Below are positions 17,732 to 26,274 of a stretch of 64,000 bases of DNA, one piece after another. Below the pieces are notes generated by a model. That model searched no databases. It saw only the letters and a list, made by a program, of their open reading frames with translations, and was not told where the DNA came from. Origin of the DNA: Qipengyuania sp. S6317L1 (GTDB lineage Bacteria; Pseudomonadota; Alphaproteobacteria; Sphingomonadales; Sphingomonadaceae); contig NZ_JALKAJ010000005.1 in assembly GCF_023015615.1 (NCBI RefSeq), positions 124,001 to 188,000 on the forward strand, in the 5' to 3' direction. Each line of letters starts with the position of its first letter. Within the stretch, counting starts at the first letter, position 1. The translations under genes were made by a program, and so were the position numbers.

Positions 17732-17839
17732 ATGACCATCGCCGCCAACAACGTCATCGCCGCAGCCTTCAGCCTCGTCGTTTCAGCTGCCCTTTTCTCT
17801 TACGCTATCCTCCCTGCCAGCCCACAGCTTCTCGCCTAA
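17732..17839 (+). CDS. Micro-peptide 2 of a tandem family (35 aa, membrane)
   Basis: A 35-residue paralogue: MTIAANN, a hydrophobic helix with SLVVSAALFSYAILPASP, and a terminal LLA. AAGGAA is seven bases upstream. Its DNA differs from copy 1 at many third positions while the protein pattern is kept, as expected for selected coding sequence. It lies 41 bases after copy 1. Confidence 0.7.
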   Translation: MTIAANNVIAAAFSLVVSAALFSYAILPASPQLLA

Positions 17840-17884
17840 GCTGGCCGGTCCGAGGAAAGCGCCACTCCTTCAAGGACCCACATC

Positions 17885-17989
17885 ATGACCCGCACAAACA
17901 ATCTCTTCGCTCTCGCCTTGTCCATCATCACCAGCACCACGCTTTTTGCCTACGCTATTCTCCCCGCAAGCTCGGGCATCATCGCGTGA
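17885..17989 (+). CDS. Micro-peptide 3 of a tandem family (34 aa, membrane)
   Basis: A 34-residue paralogue: MTRTNN, a helix with SIITSTTLFAYAILPASS, and a terminal IIA. AAGGAC is about eight bases upstream. It is the most diverged of the three but keeps LFAYAILPAS exactly as an exported or membrane core. It is followed within six bases by two hairpins that probably end the transcript. Confidence 0.7.
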   Translation: MTRTNNLFALALSIITSTTLFAYAILPASSGIIA

Positions 17990-17995
17990 AACCCC

Positions 17996-18071
17996 GCTAA
18001 CTCCCCCCAAGTTAGCAGTCGCCCCAAGGGCGCATCGGCTTCTCCCCCCAATCGGCCGGTGCGCCCTTTTT
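17996..18071 (+). terminator. Double hairpin with identical C-rich loops, ending in a terminator
   Basis: Hairpin A is GCTAAC (17996-18001) with GTTAGC (18011-18016). Hairpin B is AAGGGCGCATCGGC (18026-18039) with GCCGGTGCGCCCTT (18055-18068), one G-U pair, then T residues. The 10-mer CTCCCCCCAA occurs at the loop of A (18001-18010) and again in the loop of B (18042-18051). Hairpin B is a strong Rho-independent terminator. Confidence 0.8.
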
Positions 18072-18137
18072 GGTATGCTTTAAGGTATGCAAACGCGCTG
18101 GCTCCTCTCGGCTTGAAAACCGTGTTAGGCTGACCCC

Positions 18138-19916
18138 ATGCTGAGTCAGATCAAGACCTGGGCCGTTTGTGCAGCGCTCGCCGTTTTTGCCATTTTCCCT
18201 GCCGCCGCGAATGCACAAGGAAAATACGCGCTTCTCATCGGCAATTCCGAATATGAACAACGCGGTGAGGGCAAGTCGTGGACCACGCTTCCCAACCCGG
18301 CCAACGATATCGCGCTCGTCGGCAGATCGCTCGACGCCATCGGTTTTGAAGTCACCAGCCTTGAAAACGGCGATTGGCGCGAGATGCGCGATACGATCCG
18401 CGATTTCAGCAATTCCATCGGTGATGCGGATATTGTCGTGTTTTACTTCGCCGGCCACGGGTTCGAATATAGCCGGCGCAATTACCTTGTCCCGGTCGAT
18501 GCGAGCCTTGAGGCAAGCTTCGATACGATCGATCAGACATTCATCGAATTCGAGGGTCTGGCAGAGCGGCTTTATAACGAGGGCACGACCATCTTCATGC
18601 TCGATGCGTGCCGCACCGGCGGAGAGATTACCCCGACCGGCGCAAATGGCGGCGCTGTCACAAGAAGCGCGCCTGCGCCTGTCATCATTGAGCCCGCGAC
18701 CCGTCAGGCGGCATCAGGGGGCATGCGCGAGTTCGATTTCGAACCCGGTGCGCGCGTCGGGGTTCTCTATTCAACCGGACGCGGTGTGCCCGCCTACGAT
18801 TCCGCGCCGCCGCCGGAAAATGTGAGCCCGTTTGCGGTCGAGGTTGCCGAAAAAGTGACCGTTCCGCGCATGGATGTGAGCATCGTGTTCAACGCCATTC
18901 GCGACGGTGTCTTGCAGCGCACCGAAGGGTTCTGGCCGATGCAAGTGCCATTCACCTACAACTCGCTGTCGCCAAACACATTCTTTACGCTGGAGCCTGC
19001 GGTCTTCGATGACAGCCCATCGCTTGGGGGCGCTTCGACGAGCACTCAGCCAGAACTTCGCCCGATTGACCTTTCGCTTGAGGAGCTTGGCCGGATTGAC
19101 GAACCGATCCTGATCATGCGCGTTCTGGCCGAGCGCAGCGTTGCCGATATCGAGGCGTTGGTCGCCAATCGCGATCCGCTCGCGACCTATATCCTTGGTT
19201 ATATGCAGCATTTCGGGCTTGGCGTTGCAAAGGACCTTGCCGCTGCCCGCACAACCCTGGAAAAAGCGGCGTCTTATGGAACGCCCTACGGACAGCTTGA
19301 GCTTGCCTATTTCCTGCGCGTCAATGCTCGGGATGAAGGGGACAAGGCGCGCTCGCTTGAACTTTATAAAGCCGCCGCCGAGCAGGATTACGCCAAGGCG
19401 AGGGGGCATTATTCGCGGGTTCTGATTGGCGCAGCGCAGCATACCGGAACACCCGAATATGTCGAAGGCGTGCGCCAGCAACGCCTCGCGGCTGAGGCTG
19501 GATATGCCTATGCCTATTACGGCCTTTTCTATGCTGTGCCCGATGAGGCCGAGGAGTTCATCGACGCGCTTGAGAAGATGGCGCAAGTCGGGCGCAGCGA
19601 TGCCGATCAGCAATTGTGCAACATCTTCGTTCGTGAACAGCGGTTTACCGATGCAGTGCCGCATTGCGAGGTGGCGGCCAATGCGGGCTATCCCGATGCC
19701 TTTGCGCAACTGGCCCTTGCCGCAGAGCAGGGGTGGAGCGCGCCGCGATCGGTGGATGATGCGCGGTTCTGGATGCGCCAGGCTCTGTCGCGCGGCGATC
19801 TGGAGGCGGGCCTGTGTGGGCAGATGATTTCAATGCAAATTGCGCTGGAATATGAGACCGGGACAAAGGGCGCTGCCCGGATCGAAAACTGCAACCGGTC
19901 CGCCACCGCTCTTTAA
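18138..19916 (+). CDS. Secreted caspase-family (peptidase C14) protein with Sel1-like repeats
   Basis: A 592-residue protein. A signal peptide (1-26, ending AANA) is followed by a caspase/metacaspase p20 domain: KYALLIGNSEY, PANDIALVGRSL, YFAGHGFEY with the catalytic histidine near 107, and MLDACRTGGE with the catalytic cysteine near 158. The C-terminal third holds Sel1-type helical repeats (for example GYMQHFGLGVAKDLAAARTTLEKAA), which bind other proteins. Both dyad residues are present, so it is probably active in the periplasm. It starts about 65 bases after the micro-peptide terminator and is likely a separate transcript. Confidence 0.88.
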   Translation: MLSQIKTWAVCAALAVFAIFPAAANAQGKYALLIGNSEYEQRGEGKSWTTLPNPANDIALVGRSLDAIGFEVTSLENGDWREMRDTIRDFSNSIGDADIVVFYFAGHGFEYSRRNYLVPVDASLEASFDTIDQTFIEFEGLAERLYNEGTTIFMLDACRTGGEITPTGANGGAVTRSAPAPVIIEPATRQAASGGMREFDFEPGARVGVLYSTGRGVPAYDSAPPPENVSPFAVEVAEKVTVPRMDVSIVFNAIRDGVLQRTEGFWPMQVPFTYNSLSPNTFFTLEPAVFDDSPSLGGASTSTQPELRPIDLSLEELGRIDEPILIMRVLAERSVADIEALVANRDPLATYILGYMQHFGLGVAKDLAAARTTLEKAASYGTPYGQLELAYFLRVNARDEGDKARSLELYKAAAEQDYAKARGHYSRVLIGAAQHTGTPEYVEGVRQQRLAAEAGYAYAYYGLFYAVPDEAEEFIDALEKMAQVGRSDADQQLCNIFVREQRFTDAVPHCEVAANAGYPDAFAQLALAAEQGWSAPRSVDDARFWMRQALSRGDLEAGLCGQMISMQIALEYETGTKGAARIENCNRSATAL

Positions 19917-19988
19917 GGGGGCCAATTTGCGCTTTTCCCTGTGGAAATGCCTCTCCCCGTAGGCCCCTCGGCTTGCTAAACGTGGGTC

Positions 19989-22292
19989 ATGGCTGACCCC
20001 ACGACCCCTGTCGCTTCTGGTGACGACAAAGATCCGTTCGACACGATTGTCGATGCGCCTTTCGATGCCGCCCTGTCGGAGCGGTATCTTGTCTATGCGC
20101 TTTCGACGATCACTGCGCGTTCGTTGCCCGACCTTCGCGACGGGTTGAAGCCGGTTCACAGGCGCCTTCTCTGGACCATGCGCCAGCTGAAATTGTCGCC
20201 CGACAGCACTTTCAAGAAATCTGCCCGCGTCGTGGGTGAGGTGATCGGTAAATACCACCCTCACGGCGATACTGCCGCGTATGACGCGATGGTTCGCTTG
20301 GCTCAGGATTTCTCGCTGCGCTATCCGCTGGTCGAGGGGCAGGGCAATTTTGGCAATATCGACGGCGATAATGCCGCCGCCTATCGCTACACCGAAGCGC
20401 GCCTGACCAAGACCGCAATCCAGTTGATGGAAGGGCTGGATGCAGGGACCGTCGACTTCATCCCGACCTATAATGGCGAGGAAGAAGAGCCGGAGTTGAT
20501 GCCGGGCCTCTTCCCCAATCTTCTTGCCAATGGGGCAAGCGGGATTGCGGTGGGCATGGCGACCAACATCCCCAGTCACAACGTTGCCGAGGTGATTGAT
20601 GCAACGCTTGAGCTCATCGACAACCCGCATGTCGAGCATGAGCGTTTGATGGAGATGATGCAGGGGCCCGACTTTGCAACCGGCGGGCAATTGGTGGACA
20701 GCGCCAATGTGATTTCGGAGGCCTATCGCACGGGTCGCGGCAGCTTCCGCCTGCGCGGTGTTTTCCACGCGCCAGAGGCCGAGAGCGCCGAGGATCAGAA
20801 ACTCGGCATCGAACGTCTTGGCGGGGGGCAATGGCAGCTTGTCATCACCGAAATCCCCTATCAGGTGCAAAAGGGCAAGCTGATCGAACAGATCGCGCAA
20901 GCCATTGCCGACAAGAAGCTCCCCATCCTCGACGATGTGCGCGATGAAAGTGACGAGAGCATCCGCATCGTGCTGGTCCCGAGGACCCGCAACGTCGATC
21001 CTGAGCTTCTCAAGGAAAGCATTTTCAAGCTGACGGACATGGAGACGCGCTTCGGGCTCAACATGAACGTGCTCGATGCGACCCGCACACCGATGGTGAT
21101 GGGACTGAAAGAGCTGCTTCAGAACTGGACCGCGGCGCAGATTGAGATCTTGCAACGCCGCACACAGCACCGCCTGGACCAGATCGCGCGGCGCCTGGAA
21201 TTGGTCGAAGGCTACATCACCGCCTTCCTCAACCTTGATCGCGTGATCGAGATCATTCGTTACGAGGATGAGCCCAAGCAGGTGATGATGGCCGAGTTCA
21301 AGCTCACCGACCGTCAGGCCGAAGCGATCCTCAACATGCGCCTGCGCTCTTTGCGCAAGCTTGAGGAAATGGAACTGCGCACCGAGAAGGACACTCTTCT
21401 CAAAGAGCAGGATGAACTCACCAAGCTTCTCGAAAGCCCCGCTCGCCAACGCACGCGCCTCAAGAAAGACCTTCGTGCAATCCGCAAGGATTACGCCGAG
21501 GACACTGCACTGGGTGCGCGCCGCACGCGGATCGAGGAAGCAGCGCCTGCGGTCGAGTTTTCGATGGACGCAATGATCGAGAAAGAGCCGGTGACCGTGA
21601 TCTTGAGCCATAAAGGCTGGATCAGAGCGGCCAAGGGCCACGTCGATCTGGGTCAGGAGTTCAAATACAAGGAGGGCGACGCGCTCGCTTTCATTCTCCA
21701 CGCGCAGACGACGGACAAGCTGCTGATCGCAGGGAGTGACGGGCGGTTCTACACGCTAGGGTGCGACAAGCTCCCCGGCGCACGCGGGTTCGGGGAGCCA
21801 GTGCGCACCATGATCGACCTGCCAGCGGAAACCAGCATTGCCGCAATGATGGTGCACAAACCCGGTGGTCGCCTGCTGCTCGCATCCTCTAACGGCAAGG
21901 GCTTTATCGCCGAAACCAAGGAGCTGATCGCGGAGACGAAGAAGGGCAAGCAGGTGGTGAACCTCAAAGGGAGCGCCAAGCTGCAAGTCATCCATGAAAT
22001 TCCCGAGGGCCACGATCACGTCGCGGCTGTAGGGGAAAACCGCAAGCTTATCGTCTTCAACATGGAAGAAATGCCGGTGATGGCGCGCGGGCAGGGTGTG
22101 ATGCTGCAACGCTATCGCGATGGCGGTCTGTCGGATGCGACCACCTTCAAGCTGGAAGATGGGCTGAGCTGGCAGATGGGCGGATCGGGTGAGCGCACCC
22201 GGACCGAAAACGAAATCTGGCAATGGAAAGTCGCGCGCGGCGCGGCAGGGCGGCTCCCGCCACAAGGTTTCCCGAAGGACAATAGATTCTAG
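19989..22292 (+). CDS. parC: DNA topoisomerase IV subunit A
   Basis: A 767-residue type IIA topoisomerase A subunit that unlinks replicated chromosomes with Par[18 protein letters not shown] begins the winged-helix core. [15 protein letters not shown] is the quinolone-resistance region, and [10 protein letters not shown] holds the DNA-cleaving tyrosine. C-terminal beta-pinwheel blades are degenerate, and the protein lacks the GyrA-box, which separates it from GyrA. The length fits ParC. parE is not in the window. Confidence 0.95.
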   Translation: MADPTTPVASGDDKDPFDTIVDAPFDAALSERYLVYALSTITARSLPDLRDGLKPVHRRLLWTMRQLKLSPDSTFKKSARVVGEVIGKYHPHGDTAAYDAMVRLAQDFSLRYPLVEGQGNFGNIDGDNAAAYRYTEARLTKTAIQLMEGLDAGTVDFIPTYNGEEEEPELMPGLFPNLLANGASGIAVGMATNIPSHNVAEVIDATLELIDNPHVEHERLMEMMQGPDFATGGQLVDSANVISEAYRTGRGSFRLRGVFHAPEAESAEDQKLGIERLGGGQWQLVITEIPYQVQKGKLIEQIAQAIADKKLPILDDVRDESDESIRIVLVPRTRNVDPELLKESIFKLTDMETRFGLNMNVLDATRTPMVMGLKELLQNWTAAQIEILQRRTQHRLDQIARRLELVEGYITAFLNLDRVIEIIRYEDEPKQVMMAEFKLTDRQAEAILNMRLRSLRKLEEMELRTEKDTLLKEQDELTKLLESPARQRTRLKKDLRAIRKDYAEDTALGARRTRIEEAAPAVEFSMDAMIEKEPVTVILSHKGWIRAAKGHVDLGQEFKYKEGDALAFILHAQTTDKLLIAGSDGRFYTLGCDKLPGARGFGEPVRTMIDLPAETSIAAMMVHKPGGRLLLASSNGKGFIAETKELIAETKKGKQVVNLKGSAKLQVIHEIPEGHDHVAAVGENRKLIVFNMEEMPVMARGQGVMLQRYRDGGLSDATTFKLEDGLSWQMGGSGERTRTENEIWQWKVARGAAGRLPPQGFPKDNRF

Positions 22293-22294
22293 CC

Positions 22295-22355
22295 TTTCGC
22301 ACGCCCATCCGGGCGCGGGTGGGCTCTGCCCGTCTTCGACTCCCTTGCTAGACGG
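22295..22355. repeat. Copy of the REP-like palindromic repeat
   Basis: Bases 22295-22317 repeat 23 bases of the 13201 copy exactly, including CGCCCATCCGGGCG. Both loci also continue to a GCTAGACGG word further on (22348 here). It lies directly behind the parC stop codon. Confidence 0.75.
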
Positions 22356-22365
22356 CCTCCACCAC

Positions 22366-22431
22366 CCAAACAAAAGCCGCGGCCACCATCCCCGGTGACC
22401 GCGGCCCTATGAAGACCCTCTCGCAAGAGGG
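22366..22431 (-). terminator. Terminator region of the 22452 gene
   Basis: A 12-bp stem GCCGCGGCCACC (22376-22387) with GGTGACCGCGGC (22394-22405), one mismatch, is followed on the minus strand by TTTTGTTTGG. A second small stem, CCCTCT-CGCA-AGAGGG, is at 22416-22431. Confidence 0.75.
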
Positions 22432-22451
22432 ACTTGCAGTATTGTCGTGGC

Positions 22452-22991
22452 TTAGCCGCCTTGAACGGCTGCCATGATGTCAGCCAGGTTCGCGCGAGCA
22501 ACAAGCGCGTCGTTTGCATCAAGTGCAAAGAAGTTGCGAGGCAGCGTCACAAGGCCCACTTCGTCGTTTTCGACGACCACGTTGGCATCCATCAGCTCGC
22601 TGATCGTGCCCAGCGGCTGGGCATCGGCGGTGATGACAGGGGTGCCGACCGCGATTGCCGCGTCGAGTTTCGCAGCCGCTTCCGCTTCTGCTGCGGCTTG
22701 TGCTTGGGCTGCCGCTTCGGCTTGTGCAACCTGCTGGTCCATCATGCCGTCGATCTGTGCCTTGGTCGCATTTACGGTCCACTTGCCTTCGCGCTCAGCC
22801 AGAAGATTGGCGGGCAGCGGGGCTTGGTGCTTGCCGGTGTTGACGACAACAGTGGTGCCATCGTTGCTTTCCACGGTACCGACCGCAGCATCGTCATTGC
22901 CATAAACAGTGGCGCCGGTGTCTTGTGCGTTTGCAGCCATAGGGGTTGCTGCGAAAACAGTGGCGAGAAGGGCCATCTTTGCAAACTTCAT
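22452..22991 (-). CDS. Secreted protein with two related beta-domains and an Ala-rich linker
   Basis: A 179-residue protein with a clear signal peptide (1-22, AANA-QD). Residues about 25-85 and 115-175 look like two copies of one small beta-rich domain: GATVYGNDDAAVGTVESNDG against GTPVITADAQPLGTISEL, each ending in a helix leading to a Met. They are joined by an Ala/Glu/Gln helix (AQAEAAAQAQAAAEAEAAAK), probably a coiled coil or rod. PRC-barrel-like folding is possible but not certain. It is monocistronic with its own terminator. Function unknown. Confidence 0.7.
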   Translation of the reverse strand: MKFAKMALLATVFAATPMAANAQDTGATVYGNDDAAVGTVESNDGTTVVVNTGKHQAPLPANLLAEREGKWTVNATKAQIDGMMDQQVAQAEAAAQAQAAAEAEAAAKLDAAIAVGTPVITADAQPLGTISELMDANVVVENDEVGLVTLPRNFFALDANDALVARANLADIMAAVQGG

Positions 22992-23241
22992 ATCTCAAAT
23001 GTCTCCAATTTCTTCCAGTCCAGAGGGGCCACCACCGCGGCGTTCGACAGTGCGTGCCAAATCGTTCAATGCACATCGCGCGTTTGGCGCAGACGTGCAG
23101 ATCAACTGCATTGAGGCGCGCACCTTGAATCAATGCCTCGATTGCGAGGAGGTTCCCTAAGAGGTGAGGGCGTGCGTTACAACCCGGTCACCTGCTCATC
23201 TTTGTAGTCTATCGCTCGTGAAGCTCGCCTTAACGTAAGCG

Positions 23242-24420
23242 TCAGGCTTGATTGAGGAGGGTGTCGAGGATCTCGACAACTCTCGATTGGGGCGGGAAAC
23301 CCTCTTCCACCCATTGGCGTTCGGTCGCTTGAAGGATGCGCGCAACCTGCGGTCCGGCGGCAACGCCGCGCGCGACAATCTCACCGCCTTTCAGCGGGAA
23401 GATGGGCGGTGTCCAATCGGTGAGCACCGCCGTATCTGCGCCCAAAAGAAGCAGGCGGTCCACCGCGAAAGGCTCGCCTATCCGGTAGGCGAGCGCCTTG
23501 GCATTTTCGCTATCGGCGGCCAGCCTCTCGGCGGCCGATACCAGACGCGCGCGCTGCGCCCTGGACAACCTCAGCCGCGCTGCGACCCCTTCGGCGACGT
23601 CGGGCGAGGGGGGCAGGAGTGCGGCGAGGCGACGCACCGGATCGGGCGCGACGCCCTGATCGGCCTCATGCGCGAGAAGGGTTTGCAGCGCCTTGATGTG
23701 CGCAGCGCAGGCCTCTGGTACAATGATACGAAGGACGCCGCGTTCAAACATGCGCGCGACGGTCGCACCGGGCGCGGGCAGGGCGAGGAGGCGCAGCAGT
23801 TCATCAGCCACCCGCTCTCGGCTGAGCCCCTTGAGAGTGGCTGCCATGTCTGCGCAGGCCTCTTCCGCTTCGCCATCGAGCATCGCGCCAAAGCGCGCCT
23901 GAAAGCGGTAATATCGCAGGATCCGCAGGTGGTCTTCGGCGATGCGTTCGCGCGCGTCACCGATAAAGCGCACGCGGCGCGCCTCAAGGTCTTCGAGCCC
24001 GCCGAAATAGTCGCTGATCTCCAGCGTGTCGGGGTGGGCATAAAGCGCGTTGATGGTGAAATCGCGCCGGGCGGCATCGTCCTGCCAGTCGGTGGCGAAT
24101 GCAACCGTGGCGCGCCTGCCATCGGTGGCAACGTCGAGGCGCAAGGTGGTCACCTCTACCACCCCGTCTTCGAGCACGGCGGTCACGGTGCCGTGGTCAA
24201 TGCCGGTGGGGACGGTGCGGATGCCGGCGCTCGCGCATTTGTCGATCACGACATCGGGCGTGAGCGTGGTGGCGCAGTCTATATCGTGCACATCCGCGCC
24301 CAGAAGTGTGTCTCGCACCGCGCCGCCGACCCAGCGGATATTCTCCGCGCCCAACGCCCTGGTCAGGAGTGCAAGGCCTTCGCGTCGGGGCCAATCGGCA
24401 GAGTGGAGTGCGTTGTTCAC
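23242..24420 (-). CDS. cca: CCA tRNA nucleotidyltransferase / poly(A) polymerase family
   Basis: A 392-residue class II nucleotidyltransferase. RWVGGAVRDTLLGADVHDID contains the GG-D motif and the catalytic DxD. RRDFTINALYAHP and the RIAEDHLRILRYYRF helices are the template-like and neck domains. It adds or repairs the CCA end of tRNA. Poly(A) polymerases share the fold and cannot be fully excluded. It is last in the operon DUF1285-Nudix-cca, a gene order I recall as common in alphaproteobacteria. Confidence 0.92.
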   Translation of the reverse strand: MNNALHSADWPRREGLALLTRALGAENIRWVGGAVRDTLLGADVHDIDCATTLTPDVVIDKCASAGIRTVPTGIDHGTVTAVLEDGVVEVTTLRLDVATDGRRATVAFATDWQDDAARRDFTINALYAHPDTLEISDYFGGLEDLEARRVRFIGDARERIAEDHLRILRYYRFQARFGAMLDGEAEEACADMAATLKGLSRERVADELLRLLALPAPGATVARMFERGVLRIIVPEACAAHIKALQTLLAHEADQGVAPDPVRRLAALLPPSPDVAEGVAARLRLSRAQRARLVSAAERLAADSENAKALAYRIGEPFAVDRLLLLGADTAVLTDWTPPIFPLKGGEIVARGVAAGPQVARILQATERQWVEEGFPPQSRVVEILDTLLNQA

Positions 24421-24487
24421 AGCGCCATGTCGCTAAACAGAAAAACCGGACTTGGACAAGCTCATGACGAGCGCAATGGTATATTTG

Positions 24488-25078
24488 TCATGCCCAATCA
24501 ATGCGCCGTGCAAGGTTGGCAATGATAGCCGCAGTGACCCCCCAAATGCGAAAACCCTCATAGTCCATTTCGAGGTAGCGACGCATTTTCCCCTTCCAGA
24601 AAATCTCCTGCATCGTCCAATTGTCGGAATCGAGCAGCAGCGACAGGGGAGGTTCAAACCATGCTTCGACCTCGCCGGGGTTGGGGACGAGCGGCAGGTC
24701 GGGCGGCACCACGGCGAGCACCGGGGTCACATCGAACCCCGTGCCGGTGGTGTAAAGATCGCTTGCGCCGATAACGCGGGCGCAATCGCGGGGCAGGGCA
24801 AGCTCTTCCTCGGCTTCGCGAAGGGCAGCGGTCACGGCATCTTCGCCCGGATCGCATTTGCCGCCGGGAAAGGCGACCTGCCCCGGGTGATCGCGCATAT
24901 CGCGCGGACGCTGGGTCAGGATGATGCCGGGCTCAGGCCGGTCGGTGACAGCAATCAGGACAGCGGCCGGTGTGTGCACATCACCACTTGCCAGATTGGC
25001 ATCGTTCAGAAGCTGATCGGACAGGTCCTTGGCATGACCCTCTTCAAAGAGGCCGCTGAGTTTCTGATAAAGGTCCAA
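24488..25078 (-). CDS. Nudix hydrolase, CoA pyrophosphatase (NudL-like)
   Basis: A 196-residue Nudix enzyme. LTQRPRDMRDHPGQVAFPGG is the UPF0035/CoA-diphosphatase signature. It runs into the Nudix box GGKCDPGEDAVTAALREAEE with the metal-binding glutamates. It would cleave coenzyme A to 3',5'-ADP and 4'-phosphopantetheine. It starts three bases after the DUF1285 gene stop and precedes cca. Confidence 0.88.
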   Translation of the reverse strand: MDLYQKLSGLFEEGHAKDLSDQLLNDANLASGDVHTPAAVLIAVTDRPEPGIILTQRPRDMRDHPGQVAFPGGKCDPGEDAVTAALREAEEELALPRDCARVIGASDLYTTGTGFDVTPVLAVVPPDLPLVPNPGEVEAWFEPPLSLLLDSDNWTMQEIFWKGKMRRYLEMDYEGFRIWGVTAAIIANLARRIDWA

Positions 25079-25081
25079 AAC

Positions 25082-25630
25082 CTATTCCAACAGTGAAAAC
25101 AGCGCGCCCTGGCTTGAGACAATCCAGTCATCACCGCCGGTCTCGATCGCGATTTCGGCCAACTGGGTATAGGTCGAGCGGTTCAAACGCGCCTCGCACC
25201 CGCGCCGAACGTGCAGATAGATCGACGGCGTTTCCGGATCGCCTGCCACGCGCAAGGGATTGTCGGGCCCGGCGACAACGAGTTCATCGGTGTTGATGCG
25301 AAAGGCGAGATCGCCGTCCTTGGACACGCAGTCGACCGCAATGAAAGGGGCGTCCTCGACCTCGATGGATTGTTTTTCAAACGGGGTGACAAGCCAGTGC
25401 TGGCCTTCGTCGTCGCGGGTCAACAGCCCGGCAAAAGCGCGCACCATCGCCTGACGGCGAATGGGGTCGCCCTTGTGATACCATGTCCCATCCTCGGCAA
25501 TGCGCATGAAGCTGTCACCACTCGATTGGGGGTCCCATTGTTCAACCGGCGGAAGTTTGCGCTGTGCCACAGCTTGCGCGATTTGCGCGAGGGAGAGTTC
25601 GGCGAGATAGGGTGGGGGTTCATAAGGCAT
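25082..25630 (-). CDS. DUF1285 domain protein
   Basis: About 182 residues. WDPQSSGDSFMRIAEDGTWYHKGDPIRRQAMVRAF and the later WLVTPFEKQSIEVEDAPF are the recognisable DUF1285 segments. No membrane span is seen. It begins an apparent operon with the CoA pyrophosphatase and cca. A TTG three codons upstream is an alternative start; neither start has a strong ribosome site. Function is unknown. Confidence 0.85.
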   Translation of the reverse strand: MPYEPPPYLAELSLAQIAQAVAQRKLPPVEQWDPQSSGDSFMRIAEDGTWYHKGDPIRRQAMVRAFAGLLTRDDEGQHWLVTPFEKQSIEVEDAPFIAVDCVSKDGDLAFRINTDELVVAGPDNPLRVAGDPETPSIYLHVRRGCEARLNRSTYTQLAEIAIETGGDDWIVSSQGALFSLLE

Positions 25631-25675
25631 ATCAGGCAATTCGATGCCAGATACGCGGGTCTTAGTGAAGAGGTT

Positions 25676-26233
25676 TCAAACTTCCCAAGGCCCCAATATG
25701 CCCTCGGCCGGCATTTGCGACAGGGCAGGGCCACGCGCAAGAAGGCGCGCCTGATCGTAAGGGCCAGGGCATTGCCAGCCGCCGGTTGCCGCCGCGCTAA
25801 AGCCCCAGCGCCCATAATATGCCTCATCCCCGATCAACACCTGGGGAAAGACGGGCGAGCCTTCGCCAGCCATGCGCGCCTCGGCATCCAGCATCGCCGC
25901 CATCAACCCTTGGCCAAAACCTTCGCTTTGGCGTTCCGGCACCACGGCTACAGGCCCAACCATGACGAGGGGCACGCGGCGCGCTTCGTCCTTGCCGGTT
26001 TTCCTTGGAAGCAGGCCAATGGGATAGCACTGGATCGTGCCGACCAGCATATCTTCGCTATCGAGCGCGGCAAATGAGAGAGCATCAAGCCAATCCATGC
26101 CTTCGCGGATGCGATAGGCGGTGCGCGCCGCGCGGTCTTCGCCAAAGGCACGGTCAAGCAATTGCTCGACCATAGCGGGCGGGACCGCAGAAAGCGGGAT
26201 CAGGGTTGCTGTATCGGGCGAACTGTCTGCCAT
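25676..26233 (-). CDS. GNAT-family N-acetyltransferase
   Basis: A 185-residue acetyltransferase, YhbS-like. VPLVMVGPVAVVPERQSEGFGQGLM holds the acetyl-CoA-binding beta4 and the R/Q-x-x-G-x-G/A loop (RQSEGFG). YYGRWGFSAA is the family C-terminal strand. The acceptor is unknown. The ATG at 26233 is chosen over an upstream one for length. It lies between the sugar dehydrogenase and the DUF1285 operon, all on the minus strand. Confidence 0.85.
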   Translation of the reverse strand: MADSSPDTATLIPLSAVPPAMVEQLLDRAFGEDRAARTAYRIREGMDWLDALSFAALDSEDMLVGTIQCYPIGLLPRKTGKDEARRVPLVMVGPVAVVPERQSEGFGQGLMAAMLDAEARMAGEGSPVFPQVLIGDEAYYGRWGFSAAATGGWQCPGPYDQARLLARGPALSQMPAEGILGPWEV

Positions 26234-26274
26234 TGCGCCTCGCGCGCTAGGCGCAATTCGCCCGTTTGCCAAGC

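Noticed and set aside
18440..18480. tRNA-like GGTTCGA word
   Set aside because: It is within the caspase-domain coding region and no cloverleaf arms surround it. No tRNA was found in the window.
19830..21701. A 623-codon open frame on the minus strand opposite parC
   Set aside because: It mirrors the codon pattern of parC, has no recognisable domain and no ribosome site. It is a GC-bias shadow.
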